A stretch of 38,183 bases of DNA from the NCBI GenBank assembly GCA_964460755.1, contig CAYWQL010000016.1, positions 1 to 38,183 on the forward strand, written 5' to 3'. The notes under the pieces were generated by a model. It ran no database searches. It was not told the origin of the DNA and was given only the letters and a program-made list of their open reading frames with translations. Position 1 is the stretch's first letter; every line of letters begins with the position of its first letter. Source of the DNA: JAYFNU01 sp964460755. GTDB taxonomy: Bacteria; Bacillota; Clostridia; Oscillospirales; Ruminococcaceae. This document shows positions 23,919-30,868 of the stretch, piece by piece. The translations under genes were made by a program, and so were the position numbers.

Positions 23919-24269
23919 ATGAAGAAGATAAAAATGATAATTGCCGGAATAGTAAGCGGCTTTTTAAACGGGCTTTTCGGAAGCGGCGGCGGTGTGCTTG
24001 CCGTTATGTTTTTGCGTGGTCTTATCGGAGACGAAAAAAAAGCTCACGCAAGCGCGACCCTTATGGTGCTGCTTATGAGCGGAGTCAGCTTCGGGCTTTA
24101 TGCCGCCAACGGGAACGTCGATTTTGAAACGGGACTTATGTTTATTCCGGGCGGATTTTTGGGCGCGGTGGCAGGAAGCATTTTTCTAAAAAACATAAAA
24201 ACCGATTTTCTCCGCAAGCTTTTCGGCGGCGTTATCGCCGTGTCAGGGGTGGTGACGCTTTTAAAATGA
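23919..24269 (+). CDS. TauE/SafE permease half, first subunit
   Basis: A 116-residue, four-helix membrane protein corresponding to one half of a TauE/SafE (DUF81) anion exporter, a family linked to sulfite, sulfoacetate and other organosulfonate export. The half-repeat signature is present: SGFLNGLFGSGGGVLAV near the N-terminus, then GFLGAVAGS. Full-length members (about 250 residues) carry two such halves in one chain. The next gene encodes the other half and overlaps by 4 bases. The start is ambiguous: ATG 23919 touches the terminator T-run with no ribosome-binding site, while ATG 23934 has only weak GAAGAAG upstream. Confidence 0.8.
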   Translation: MKKIKMIIAGIVSGFLNGLFGSGGGVLAVMFLRGLIGDEKKAHASATLMVLLMSGVSFGLYAANGNVDFETGLMFIPGGFLGAVAGSIFLKNIKTDFLRKLFGGVIAVSGVVTLLK

Positions 24270-24652
24270 GTTGGATTTTAACGACGGTTGTAGGCGCTCT
24301 TTCGGGGGTGCTCGCTTCTATGGGCTTGGGCGGAGGATTTATCCTTCTTGTATACCTTTTGCTTTTCACGGAGATTGAGCAAAAGACGGCGCAGGGGATA
24401 AATCTTTTTTTCTTTATCCCGATAATTATTCTTTCCCTCGTATTTCATATTAAAAACAAGCTTATTGACTTTAAAACCGCCCTTATATGCGGCGGAATAG
24501 GAGCGGCTACGGTATATGGCGGCTTTCTTTTGGCAAAGGCGCTCGACGGCGATTGGCTAAGAAAGGCGTTCGCTGTTTTTATTATTCTTGCGGGAATAAA
24601 AGATTTATTCAGCAAAAGTGTTGACAAACAGAAGGGTGATAGAATAAACTAA
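24266..24652 (+). CDS. TauE/SafE permease half, second subunit
   Basis: A 128-residue membrane protein with four hydrophobic segments and its own half-repeat signature SGVLASMGLGGGFILLVYL, then KTAQGINLFFFIP typical of the second half of TauE/SafE. It starts inside the stop codon of the first half (ATGA), so the two are made together and probably form a heterodimer equal to one ordinary transporter. The soluble C-terminus is short and basic. The mgtE promoter overlaps its 3' end. The substrate is not predictable. Confidence 0.82.
   Translation: MSWILTTVVGALSGVLASMGLGGGFILLVYLLLFTEIEQKTAQGINLFFFIPIIILSLVFHIKNKLIDFKTALICGGIGAATVYGGFLLAKALDGDWLRKAFAVFIILAGIKDLFSKSVDKQKGDRIN
24621..24650 (+). 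promoter_or_regulatory. Promoter of the M-box/mgtE transcript
   Basis: TTGACA (24621-24626), 18 bases, TAAACT (24645-24650), inside the end of the preceding gene. Transcription would start near 24657, just before the aptamer. Confidence 0.55.
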
Positions 24653-24663
24653 TAACAAACAAC

Positions 24664-24890
24664 AGAATATCCGGTAGGCAAGGCTACCACAGGGATACGG
24701 GTTGCTGCCGCGAAATAGTGGAGACACTATAAGCTGGTCAGCAGGTTATGTCGAAAACAAGGCATAATCTAACGCAACTTCATCGCCCTGCGAAGCTAAA
24801 GCTCGAACGGTGGCAAAGAGGCGTAAAGCCCTTTAGCGTTAACTAACACGATTTATCGTGCCACCGTTTTAAGGTGGCACGATTTTTTGT
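24664..24890 (+). promoter_or_regulatory. M-box (ykoK-type) magnesium riboswitch with terminator
   Basis: The aptamer (about 24668-24811) shows the conserved M-box stretches in order: TAGGCAAGGCTACC, GGGATACGG, TTGCTGCC, then GCTGGTCAGCAGG and GCTAAAGCTC. CGGTGGCA (24808-24815), next to the 3' side of the closing helix, is complementary to TGCCACCG (24859-24866), the 5' arm of the downstream terminator, so a low-Mg antiterminator is visible. High Mg2+ should fold the aptamer, free the terminator and switch mgtE off. Confidence 0.92.
24855..24888 (+). terminator. Regulated terminator of the M-box
   Basis: An 11-bp stem ATCGTGCCACC (24855-24865) / GGTGGCACGAT (24873-24883) followed by TTTTTT. 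Its 5' arm can instead pair with 24808-24815. Confidence 0.9.
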
Positions 24891-24921
24891 TTGTTTCATA
24901 TTTTAAGAGGAGGTGCGACTT

Positions 24922-26274
24922 ATGACCGACAAGATTTTAGACCTTTTGCAGAACAAGAAAAAAGTTGAACTCAAAAGCTTCCTTTCGACACAGAACCCCG
25001 CCGACATCGCGGCGTGGATAGAAGAGCTTTTAGAGGGCGACGATATAGCTAAAGAGGAGCTCCTTCTATTATATCGAATTTTGCCCAAGGAAATTGCGGC
25101 GGATACCTTCGTGGAAATGAGCGGCGATACGCAGGAAATGCTTATCAAATCCTTCAGCGATAAAGAGCTTCGCGAGGTGCTTGACGACATTTTCCTTGAC
25201 GATACTGTCGACATTATTGAAGAAATGCCCGCAAACGTCGTTAAGCGAATACTTAAAAACGTCGACGCCGATACGCGCAAGAGCATAAACCAGCTTCTCG
25301 ACTACCCCGACGACAGCGCGGGAAGCATTATGACCATAGAATACGTCGACCTCAAGAAAAACATGACGGTTGAGGCGGCGTTTAAGCGAATAAGGAAAAC
25401 GGGGGTAGACAAGGAAACAATATACACCTGCTACGTCACCGACAGCAACCGAAAGCTTTTGGGGCTTGTTTCTGTCAAGGATTTGCTTCTTTCCGACTAT
25501 GAGGAGCTTGTCGGGGACATAATGGAGGAAAACATTATTTCCGTCGGCACCCACGACGACCAAGAGGAGGTCGCGAACGTTTTCGCGAAATATGACCTTT
25601 TGGCGCTTCCCGTTGTCGACAAGGAGGACCGCCTTGTCGGAATTATCACCGTTGACGACGCTATCGACGTCATTCAGGAGGAGTACGCCGAAGACCTTGA
25701 AAAAATGGCGGCTATTACCCCGACCGACAAGCCGTACCTAAAATCAGGCGTTTTCGACATATACAAGGCGCGTATTCCCTGGCTTCTTATAATGATGATT
25801 TCCGCGACCTTTACCGGGCTTATACTTCAGCATTTCGAGTCGGCGCTCGCCGCTCAAATTGCCCTTACCACCTTTATCCCGATGCTTATGGATACGGGAG
25901 GAAATTCCGGAAGTCAGGCGTCGGTCACGGTTATTCGCGGACTTGCTCTTGGTGAGGTCGAGTTTTCCGACGTTTTCGAGGTCATATGGAAGGAAATCCG
26001 CGTGGCTGTTATGTGCGGCATTACCCTTGCGGCGTGTATGTTCCTAAAAATAATTTTCATCGACGGCTATTCGGTGCCCATTGCGGCGGCGGTCTGTCTG
26101 ACTCTCGTTTTCACGATAATGGCAGCCAAGACGGTCGGCTGTACCCTTCCCATTCTCTCGAAAAAGCTTGGCTTCGACCCGGCGGTTATGTCTTCGCCAC
26201 TTATCACAACAATAGTCGACGCCATTTCGCTGACGATTTATTTCACCATTGCCACTAAAATATTAGGATTATAA
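24922..26274 (+). CDS. mgtE: Magnesium transporter MgtE
   Basis: A 450-residue Mg2+ channel/transporter. Order: a cytosolic MgtE N domain (about 1-130), two CBS domains (about 131-255, with SVKDLLLSDYEEL and GIITVDDAIDVIQEE), a plug helix and five transmembrane helices carrying the ion-pore motif MLMDTGGNSGSQAS near 318-331. The CBS/N domains sense cytosolic Mg2+ and gate the pore. The start is the ATG at 24922 (AGGAGG, 8-base spacer) rather than the GTG three codons upstream. It is controlled by the M-box just upstream, so both gene expression and channel opening respond to Mg2+. Confidence 0.96.
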   Translation: MTDKILDLLQNKKKVELKSFLSTQNPADIAAWIEELLEGDDIAKEELLLLYRILPKEIAADTFVEMSGDTQEMLIKSFSDKELREVLDDIFLDDTVDIIEEMPANVVKRILKNVDADTRKSINQLLDYPDDSAGSIMTIEYVDLKKNMTVEAAFKRIRKTGVDKETIYTCYVTDSNRKLLGLVSVKDLLLSDYEELVGDIMEENIISVGTHDDQEEVANVFAKYDLLALPVVDKEDRLVGIITVDDAIDVIQEEYAEDLEKMAAITPTDKPYLKSGVFDIYKARIPWLLIMMISATFTGLILQHFESALAAQIALTTFIPMLMDTGGNSGSQASVTVIRGLALGEVEFSDVFEVIWKEIRVAVMCGITLAACMFLKIIFIDGYSVPIAAAVCLTLVFTIMAAKTVGCTLPILSKKLGFDPAVMSSPLITTIVDAISLTIYFTIATKILGL

Positions 26275-26292
26275 CCTTTGCGTTTTCCGCAA

Positions 26293-26327
26293 CAAAAAAG
26301 CCCCGACTATCGGGGCTCTAATTTTTT
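26293..26327. terminator. Bidirectional terminator between mgtE and the HAD gene
   Basis: AGCCCCGA / TCGGGGCT (8 bp) with a 3-base loop, an A-run on the left and T6 shortly to the right, between convergent genes. Confidence 0.9.
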
Positions 26328-26967
26328 ATATAAGCGCGATAACGTCGAGAAGACTGTCAAAAACGTAGTCGCAAAGCTTAATCACCTCGTCGGGCGGTGA
26401 AACGAGGTCGGGAATAAACGCAAGCTTACAGCCCGCCGCATTTGCCGAAAGCAGACCGGAACGCGAGTCCTCTATGGCGAGACATTCGCTCGGTTTTGCT
26501 CCGAGAAGCTTCGCCGCCTTTAAGAACAGGTCGGGCGCGGGCTTGCAGCTTTCGACAATGTCTGCCGTGGCGATAGCGTCGACACGGTCTAAAAGGTCAA
26601 CCGACGCGAGGTTCTTTTTCACCCAGTAAAGGGAGTTCGACGAAGCAACGGCGCGTTTTATGCCCTTTTTGTCGAGCTCGGCAAAAAGCTCGTATGCGCC
26701 GCGCTTTGCGGGAAGTTTTTTTTCGCTAACGTGTTGTTCAAAGGCGCTTTCCCACGTTTCATAAAGCTTTTTAAGGTCGACGTTCGGAAAAAATTCCTTT
26801 GTCATGGCTTTTATGGCAGCGTCCTGCGCGCCGATAAAACGAACGTAGTCGGAAACTCCGAAGGAGTAGCCCGACCGCTCGAAGAAATCCCGCCATATTT
26901 CAAGGCTGAGACGCTCGGAGTCGACCAAAACCCCGTCCATATCAAAAAGGATATATTTGAATCCCAA
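26326..26967 (-). CDS. HAD-superfamily (subfamily IA) phosphatase or phosphoglucomutase-like protein
   Basis: 213 residues with all HAD motifs: DMDGVLVDSE (9-18, nucleophile Asp9), SSN motif II, the Lys of KPAPDLFL, and EDSRSGLLSA motif IV, plus a helical cap of the beta-phosphoglucomutase type. Small phosphate esters are the likely substrates; the sequence does not say which. The start is TTG, one base after the stop of the upstream transporter gene; AGGA lies 8 bases upstream. It is the last gene of a minus-strand operon with coaX, so a link to pantothenate/CoA or nucleotide metabolism is possible but only contextual. Confidence 0.87.
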   Translation of the reverse strand: MGFKYILFDMDGVLVDSERLSLEIWRDFFERSGYSFGVSDYVRFIGAQDAAIKAMTKEFFPNVDLKKLYETWESAFEQHVSEKKLPAKRGAYELFAELDKKGIKRAVASSNSLYWVKKNLASVDLLDRVDAIATADIVESCKPAPDLFLKAAKLLGAKPSECLAIEDSRSGLLSANAAGCKLAFIPDLVSPPDEVIKLCDYVFDSLLDVIALI

Positions 26968-26968
26968 G

Positions 26969-27919
26969 CTATTCTTCCTCGTTTGTTTTTGCTTTTTTTG
27001 TCTTCTTCGGTTTCTTTTCCAAAAGGTCTATTTTGCCGTTGTCGTCCTTGTCGAGCTTGTCCATTAGCTTTTCCTTAAGCGACTTATTTTCGGCTTCTAT
27101 TTCGTTTTTTGTGTTTGTGACGACCTTGAGGTTGTCGTTTAAAAGGGCGTTGGCTTCCGAAAGCGAGCCCTTGTCGCTTTTAAGCTGTTCGTTTTCTTCT
27201 GCGAGGGTAGCGGCTTCCTTTTCCGAGCGGTTCTTTGCCTTTTCAAGCGATTTCTTGTCGACGGCGGCGAGAATGCGGCTAATCGCCATACCGAGAATAG
27301 TACAAACGACGAGTTCAATGAGGGCGTTAACACCTACAAAGGCGAAAACGAAGGAAAGCACTGATTTCGCGCCAAGGGAGTTTTTCATGTTGATGATGTA
27401 ATCTGTCTGCCCGTAAAGACCGATGAGGGCGGTCATAAAGAAGCTTGTGTTGAGCGCCGCGCCCATAAAGCTTGACACGGTGTAGGCGGAAAAACGAAGG
27501 GGCTTTACGAAATGAAGACCCTTGAAGATAACGCCGACGAGCCAGCCCATAAGAAGGCGGGGAAAGAAGCAGACTATAAACGCGCTGATGGGGCTTATTT
27601 CAAGCAAAGCCGCGCCGAAGGCGGAAAGCCCAAAGCATTGAAAAAAGCTTGTAAGACCGAAAACCGAGCCGAGTATCGCGCCTGCGGACGGTCCAAGCCA
27701 AATGGCGCCGATAATCACGGGAACGGTGAGAAACGAAACCTCAACCGCGCCGATTTTAAGATAGCCCAGCGGAGTGAACGCCATAACGATAACTATCGCG
27801 GTTAAAATGGCAAGTCGCGCCATATAGTAGGTTTTGCTTGATTTCCAGTTGACAGGAGCTTTTGATACGGTTGGGGCGTCCGTTTCCAAAACGGCGTCTG
27901 TCGTTTTTTCGTCTGTCAT
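26969..27919 (-). CDS. ECF transporter S component, probably pantothenate (PanT-like), with coiled-coil/EF-hand tail
   Basis: 316 residues. About residues 33-220 are a six-helix ECF-type substrate-binding subunit (ARLAILTAIVIVMAFTPLGYLKIG, within 34-57; GAIWLGPSAGAILGSVFGL). S components normally stop near residue 200. Here a coiled coil follows (about 223-288), then at 290-301 a perfect EF-hand-type loop (D at 1, D at 3, N at 5, G at 6, I at 8, D at 9, E at 12) and a Lys-rich end. The tail should face the cytosol. Pantothenate is inferred from coaX, 22 bases upstream in the same operon; the ECF ATPases and T component are not in this window. Confidence 0.82.
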   Translation of the reverse strand: MTDEKTTDAVLETDAPTVSKAPVNWKSSKTYYMARLAILTAIVIVMAFTPLGYLKIGAVEVSFLTVPVIIGAIWLGPSAGAILGSVFGLTSFFQCFGLSAFGAALLEISPISAFIVCFFPRLLMGWLVGVIFKGLHFVKPLRFSAYTVSSFMGAALNTSFFMTALIGLYGQTDYIINMKNSLGAKSVLSFVFAFVGVNALIELVVCTILGMAISRILAAVDKKSLEKAKNRSEKEAATLAEENEQLKSDKGSLSEANALLNDNLKVVTNTKNEIEAENKSLKEKLMDKLDKDDNGKIDLLEKKPKKTKKAKTNEEE

Positions 27920-27941
27920 AGTTAAATTCCTTTCTGCTTGT

Positions 27942-28706
27942 CTATTCGTTGGTTTCGTATATAAGCTTTAGGCCCTCCATAAGGAGCATATCGTCGAGAA
28001 TAATGTCTGTTTTGCAGTACGGCTCGACGACCTTGGCAAGTCCCCCCGTCGCGACGACGGTGACACTTCCGCCAAGCTCGCTGCTCATGCGTTCGCACAT
28101 ACCGTCAAGCATCGACGCAGTTCCGAAAATCGCGCCCGACTTCATACAGTCGACGGTGCTTTTTCCTATCACGTTGTCGGGGGCTTCAAGCGAAATGCCG
28201 ACGAGGGTGGAGGTGCGGGCGATAATCGCGTCCGTTGCGACGCGAACGCCGGGAAGAATAGCACCGCCGAGAAAAACTCCGTCCTTGTCAAGAGCGGTAA
28301 TCGTCGTCGCCGTACCCATATCAATGAGTATCGCGGGCAGGGTATATTTTTTCTTTGCGGCGACGGCGGCAACGACAAGGTCGTCGCCGATTTCCGAAGG
28401 ATTATCGAGCGAAATGATAAGGTCTTTGTAAAGAGCTTTTTTAAGTATCTTCGGCTTTACGCCGACCGCGCGGGTTACAGCCGACGCCATAGGCTCGGTC
28501 AGCGACGGAACGACCGAGCTTATTATCGCGCCGTCAACGCTGTCGGGCAGAATGTCATATAAGGTGAGTATGTCCTTTAGCTCGACGGCGTACTGGTCGC
28601 CCATACGGCTTCGGTCGGTCGAAATGCGCGAAAACATAACAAGCTTTTCGCCGTCGTAACAGCCAAGCACTATGTTTGTGTTCCCAATATCAACGCAAAG
28701 TATCAT
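27942..28706 (-). CDS. coaX: Type III pantothenate kinase CoaX
   Basis: 254 residues of the ASKHA-fold kinase that starts coenzyme A synthesis from pantothenate and needs a monovalent cation. N-terminal VDIGNTNIVLG (4-15), ISSVVPSL near 62-69, the pantothenate-site loop NPSEIGDDLV, IDMGTATTITALD, GGAILPGV and TGGLAKV are all present. It lies 16 bases after the dCMP deaminase-like gene and 22 before the ECF S component, giving an import-and-phosphorylate pair for vitamin B5. Confidence 0.96.
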   Translation of the reverse strand: MILCVDIGNTNIVLGCYDGEKLVMFSRISTDRSRMGDQYAVELKDILTLYDILPDSVDGAIISSVVPSLTEPMASAVTRAVGVKPKILKKALYKDLIISLDNPSEIGDDLVVAAVAAKKKYTLPAILIDMGTATTITALDKDGVFLGGAILPGVRVATDAIIARTSTLVGISLEAPDNVIGKSTVDCMKSGAIFGTASMLDGMCERMSSELGGSVTVVATGGLAKVVEPYCKTDIILDDMLLMEGLKLIYETNE

Positions 28707-28722
28707 TGTTTAAGTTCCCTTA

Positions 28723-29196
28723 TCAGATTGTATCGTCGTGGGCGACCCATTCGTCGTCAACGTCGATAGAGGTGTATTCGTCGTGGTTGTTTCTTATGAA
28801 AACGGTGCTTATCCCCGCGTTTATTATAAGCATTTGGCACATATTGCAGCAGTAGGCGTTTTCGACGTATTCGCCCGTTATCGCGTCGGTCGCGACGAGA
28901 TAGAGCGCGCCGTGCATAGCGTCGCGTCGGGAGGCGCTCACGATTGCGTTGGCTTCGGCGTGTACCGCGCGGCAAAATTCAAAATGGCCGCTCTTTTTTT
29001 CGCCCACCTTTTCGCAGTTGCAGTAACCAAGGTCGGTGCAGTTTTTTCTCGTTCTCGGTGCGCCAAGATAACCCGTCGAGATTATCTCGTCGTTCTTGAC
29101 TATTATCGCGCCGTAATTCTCGTGAAGACAGGTTCCGCGGCGGCTAACGGTTTCGGCTATGTCAAGATAGTAGTTTATCTTATCGCGTCGTTCCAT
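28723..29196 (-). CDS. comEB: dCMP deaminase-family zinc protein (ComEB-like)
   Basis: A 157-residue zinc deaminase. H79-A-E81 supplies a zinc ligand and the catalytic Glu; C117-x2-C120 supplies the other ligands. N-terminal SRRGTCLHENYGAIIV and extra cysteines (53, 60, 61) resemble ComEB/dCMP deaminases, which turn dCMP into dUMP for dTMP synthesis. AAGGAG is 8 bases from the ATG. It is the first gene of the minus-strand coaX operon and is divergent from cytidine deaminase, with a shared control region between them. Whether the substrate is dCMP or another cytidine compound is not certain. Confidence 0.87.
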   Translation of the reverse strand: MERRDKINYYLDIAETVSRRGTCLHENYGAIIVKNDEIISTGYLGAPRTRKNCTDLGYCNCEKVGEKKSGHFEFCRAVHAEANAIVSASRRDAMHGALYLVATDAITGEYVENAYCCNMCQMLIINAGISTVFIRNNHDEYTSIDVDDEWVAHDDTI

Positions 29197-29240
29197 TTTT
29201 TGTACTCCTTAAAATTGTAGTAAACAGAAATGTTTCTTAA

Positions 29241-29269
29241 ATAATATGCTATTTAAAGCAAATATTCAA
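29241..29269 (-). promoter_or_regulatory. Promoter of the comEB-coaX operon
   Basis: On the minus strand TTGAAT (29264-29269), 17 bases, TATTAT (29241-29246). Confidence 0.65.
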
Positions 29270-29283
29270 GTTTTACCGACAAA

Positions 29284-29303
29284 TGTTTTAATATGTTAAA
29301 ACA
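29284..29303. promoter_or_regulatory. Perfect 8-bp inverted repeat, candidate operator
   Basis: TGTTTTAA, TATG, TTAAAACA. It lies between the two divergent deaminase promoters and covers the -35 position of the cdd promoter. Its form suits a dimeric repressor; no regulator is identified. Confidence 0.45.
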
Positions 29304-29313
29304 AAAGAATATA

Positions 29314-29322
29314 TGGTATACT
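29314..29322 (+). promoter_or_regulatory. Extended -10 promoter of cdd
   Basis: TGGTATACT, an extended -10, with only a weak -35 inside the inverted repeat. Such promoters are often regulated. Confidence 0.5.
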
Positions 29323-29360
29323 TTATAAAAATCGTCGTCGCAAGGGAGATAAGCACGCTT

Positions 29361-29777
29361 ATGGACAGACAAACTAAGGAAAAACTGGTTGAAAGCGCGT
29401 GGGCGGTTCGCGAAAATTCCTATTCGCCCTATTCGAATTTTAAGGTCGGCGCGGCTGTCCTCGGCGAGGACGGAAGGGTATACGTCGGCACAAACGTCGA
29501 GAACGTGAGCTACGGCGGAACGGTTTGCGCCGAGCGGTGCGCTCTTTTCGGCATGGTGGCGGCCGGCTGTAAAAAATTCACGGCGCTTTGCGTCGCGCTC
29601 GACCTCGACGGGGACGGGGCGCCCTGCCTTTTATGCCGTCAGGTTATGAGCGAGCTTTGCGTCTCGCTCGACGTCCCTGTTTTTTATGCGACGAGAAAGC
29701 AGGTTTACGAGCACACCATGGGCGAAATCGCGCCGCTTCCCGTTATGCCGAACAGCCTTTTTGAAGGACAAGAATAA
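29361..29777 (+). CDS. cdd: Cytidine deaminase
   Basis: 138 residues of the small homotetrameric cytidine deaminase type, which turns cytidine and deoxycytidine into uridine compounds. YSNFKVGAAVL (24-34), zinc ligand C56 and catalytic E58 in TVCAERC, zinc ligands C89 and C92 in PCLLCRQ. I choose the ATG at 29361 since it gives the standard length; GGGAG is 12 bases upstream, rather far, and no better start exists. The frame stays open 16 codons further upstream, but that overlaps the promoter. Its stop codon overlaps the ribosome-binding site of rsmA, so the two are cotranscribed. Confidence 0.94.
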   Translation: MDRQTKEKLVESAWAVRENSYSPYSNFKVGAAVLGEDGRVYVGTNVENVSYGGTVCAERCALFGMVAAGCKKFTALCVALDLDGDGAPCLLCRQVMSELCVSLDVPVFYATRKQVYEHTMGEIAPLPVMPNSLFEGQE

Positions 29778-29790
29778 GGAGCAACAGCTT

Positions 29791-30603
29791 TTGAACAACG
29801 AAAAAACACGCCCGAACAAGGCGCTTGGGCAAAACTTTTTGATTAACGACGGGGTGTGCGAAAAAATCGCCGCCGCGACGGGAGCGAACGAAGGCTTCGG
29901 CGTTATCGAAATCGGGCCGGGGCTCGGCGCGCTTACGAAAAAGCTTGCGGCGAGGGCGAACAAGGTCGTCGCCGTTGAAATCGACTCGACGATTATTCTG
30001 AAGCTTCGCGAAAACATAAAAAGTGCTGACAACGTCGAGATAATTAATGCCGACATATTAAAAACGCCGCTCGAGGAGCTTATTAAAGAGAAATTTTCCG
30101 GGCTTCGCGTCACGGTTGTCGGAAATCTGCCCTATTACATAACCAGCCCGATAATTATGTCTCTTTTGGAGGAGAGACTTCCCATTGAGTCGATTGTCGC
30201 TATGGTGCAAAAGGAGGCGGCGGCAAGGCTTTGCGCTCCCTCAGGAAGCCGCGAGGGGGGAGCCGTCACGCAGGCCGTACGGTATTATAGCGAGCCGAAA
30301 ATTCTTTTTGACGTTTCGCGCGGCAGCTTTTACCCCATACCCAACGTTACAAGCAGCGTTATTCGCCTTGAGGTTTTGAAAGAGCCAAGCGTTTCGCCGA
30401 GAAACGAAAAATTTATGTTTTCACTTATAAAAGCCGCCTTTTGTATGAGACGAAAGACTGCCGTTAATTCCATTTCGGCGGGGCTTTCGCTTAACAAGGA
30501 GGCTGTTGCGGCGGCGATTGAAAAAGCGGGGCTTTCGCTCGATATACGTCCGGAAAGGATAACCCTTTCACAGTTTTGTCAAATAAGCGACGAGCTTTGT
30601 TAA
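29791..30603 (+). CDS. rsmA: 16S rRNA dimethyltransferase RsmA (KsgA)
   Basis: A 270-residue SAM-dependent enzyme that dimethylates A1518 and A1519 of 16S rRNA, a late step in 30S assembly. Motifs: KALGQNFLIND (10-20), EIGPGLGALT (40-49), VEID (62-65), NADIL (86-90) and the adenine-binding NLPYYITSP (112-120). The start is TTG at 29791, 9 bases after AAGGAG, which gives the standard N-terminus; an ATG further upstream in frame would add 35 residues unlike any family member and overlap cdd. Confidence 0.96.
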   Translation: MNNEKTRPNKALGQNFLINDGVCEKIAAATGANEGFGVIEIGPGLGALTKKLAARANKVVAVEIDSTIILKLRENIKSADNVEIINADILKTPLEELIKEKFSGLRVTVVGNLPYYITSPIIMSLLEERLPIESIVAMVQKEAAARLCAPSGSREGGAVTQAVRYYSEPKILFDVSRGSFYPIPNVTSSVIRLEVLKEPSVSPRNEKFMFSLIKAAFCMRRKTAVNSISAGLSLNKEAVAAAIEKAGLSLDIRPERITLSQFCQISDELC

Positions 30604-30660
30604 GGCACACTATCTGTGGTGGTTTTATCGGCATTTTAACAAAAGAATTTTACTAAAAAT

Positions 30661-30687
30661 GGACGAAGAGAAGGTCCTGTTTTTTTG
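30661..30687 (+). terminator. Weak terminator after rsmA
   Basis: A short GGAC / GTCC stem followed by TGTTTTTTT. The stem is only 4 bp, so confidence is low. The rest of 30604-30868 holds one promoter and otherwise AT-rich sequence with nothing recognisable. Confidence 0.35.
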
Positions 30688-30735
30688 TTTGGGGAAAACT
30701 GCACATAGATTTCTCGTTTATTTTGTATAAAAATG

Positions 30736-30764
30736 TTGCAAAATACAAATCTTTTGTGTAATAT
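30736..30764 (+). promoter_or_regulatory. Promoter of the CdaR-like regulator
   Basis: TTGCAA (30736-30741), 17 bases, TAATAT (30759-30764). It leaves a leader of about 100 bases before the ATG at 30869. Confidence 0.5.
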
Positions 30765-30868
30765 AGATATATATTTGATATATTTATTATTGATTTAATA
30801 GTTAGTAAAAATGACGAAAGCGAATTTTAGCGGAGAAAAGCAAAATACTATAAAAGGGGTAAAATGCT

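Noticed and set aside
24653..24921. Missing small gene in the gap before mgtE
   Set aside because: The gap is fully explained by the M-box aptamer and its terminator.
28738..29220. 160-codon plus-strand open frame
   Set aside because: Opposite the dCMP deaminase-like gene, whose zinc motifs are intact; its Val/Ala/Phe-rich composition mirrors the other strand.
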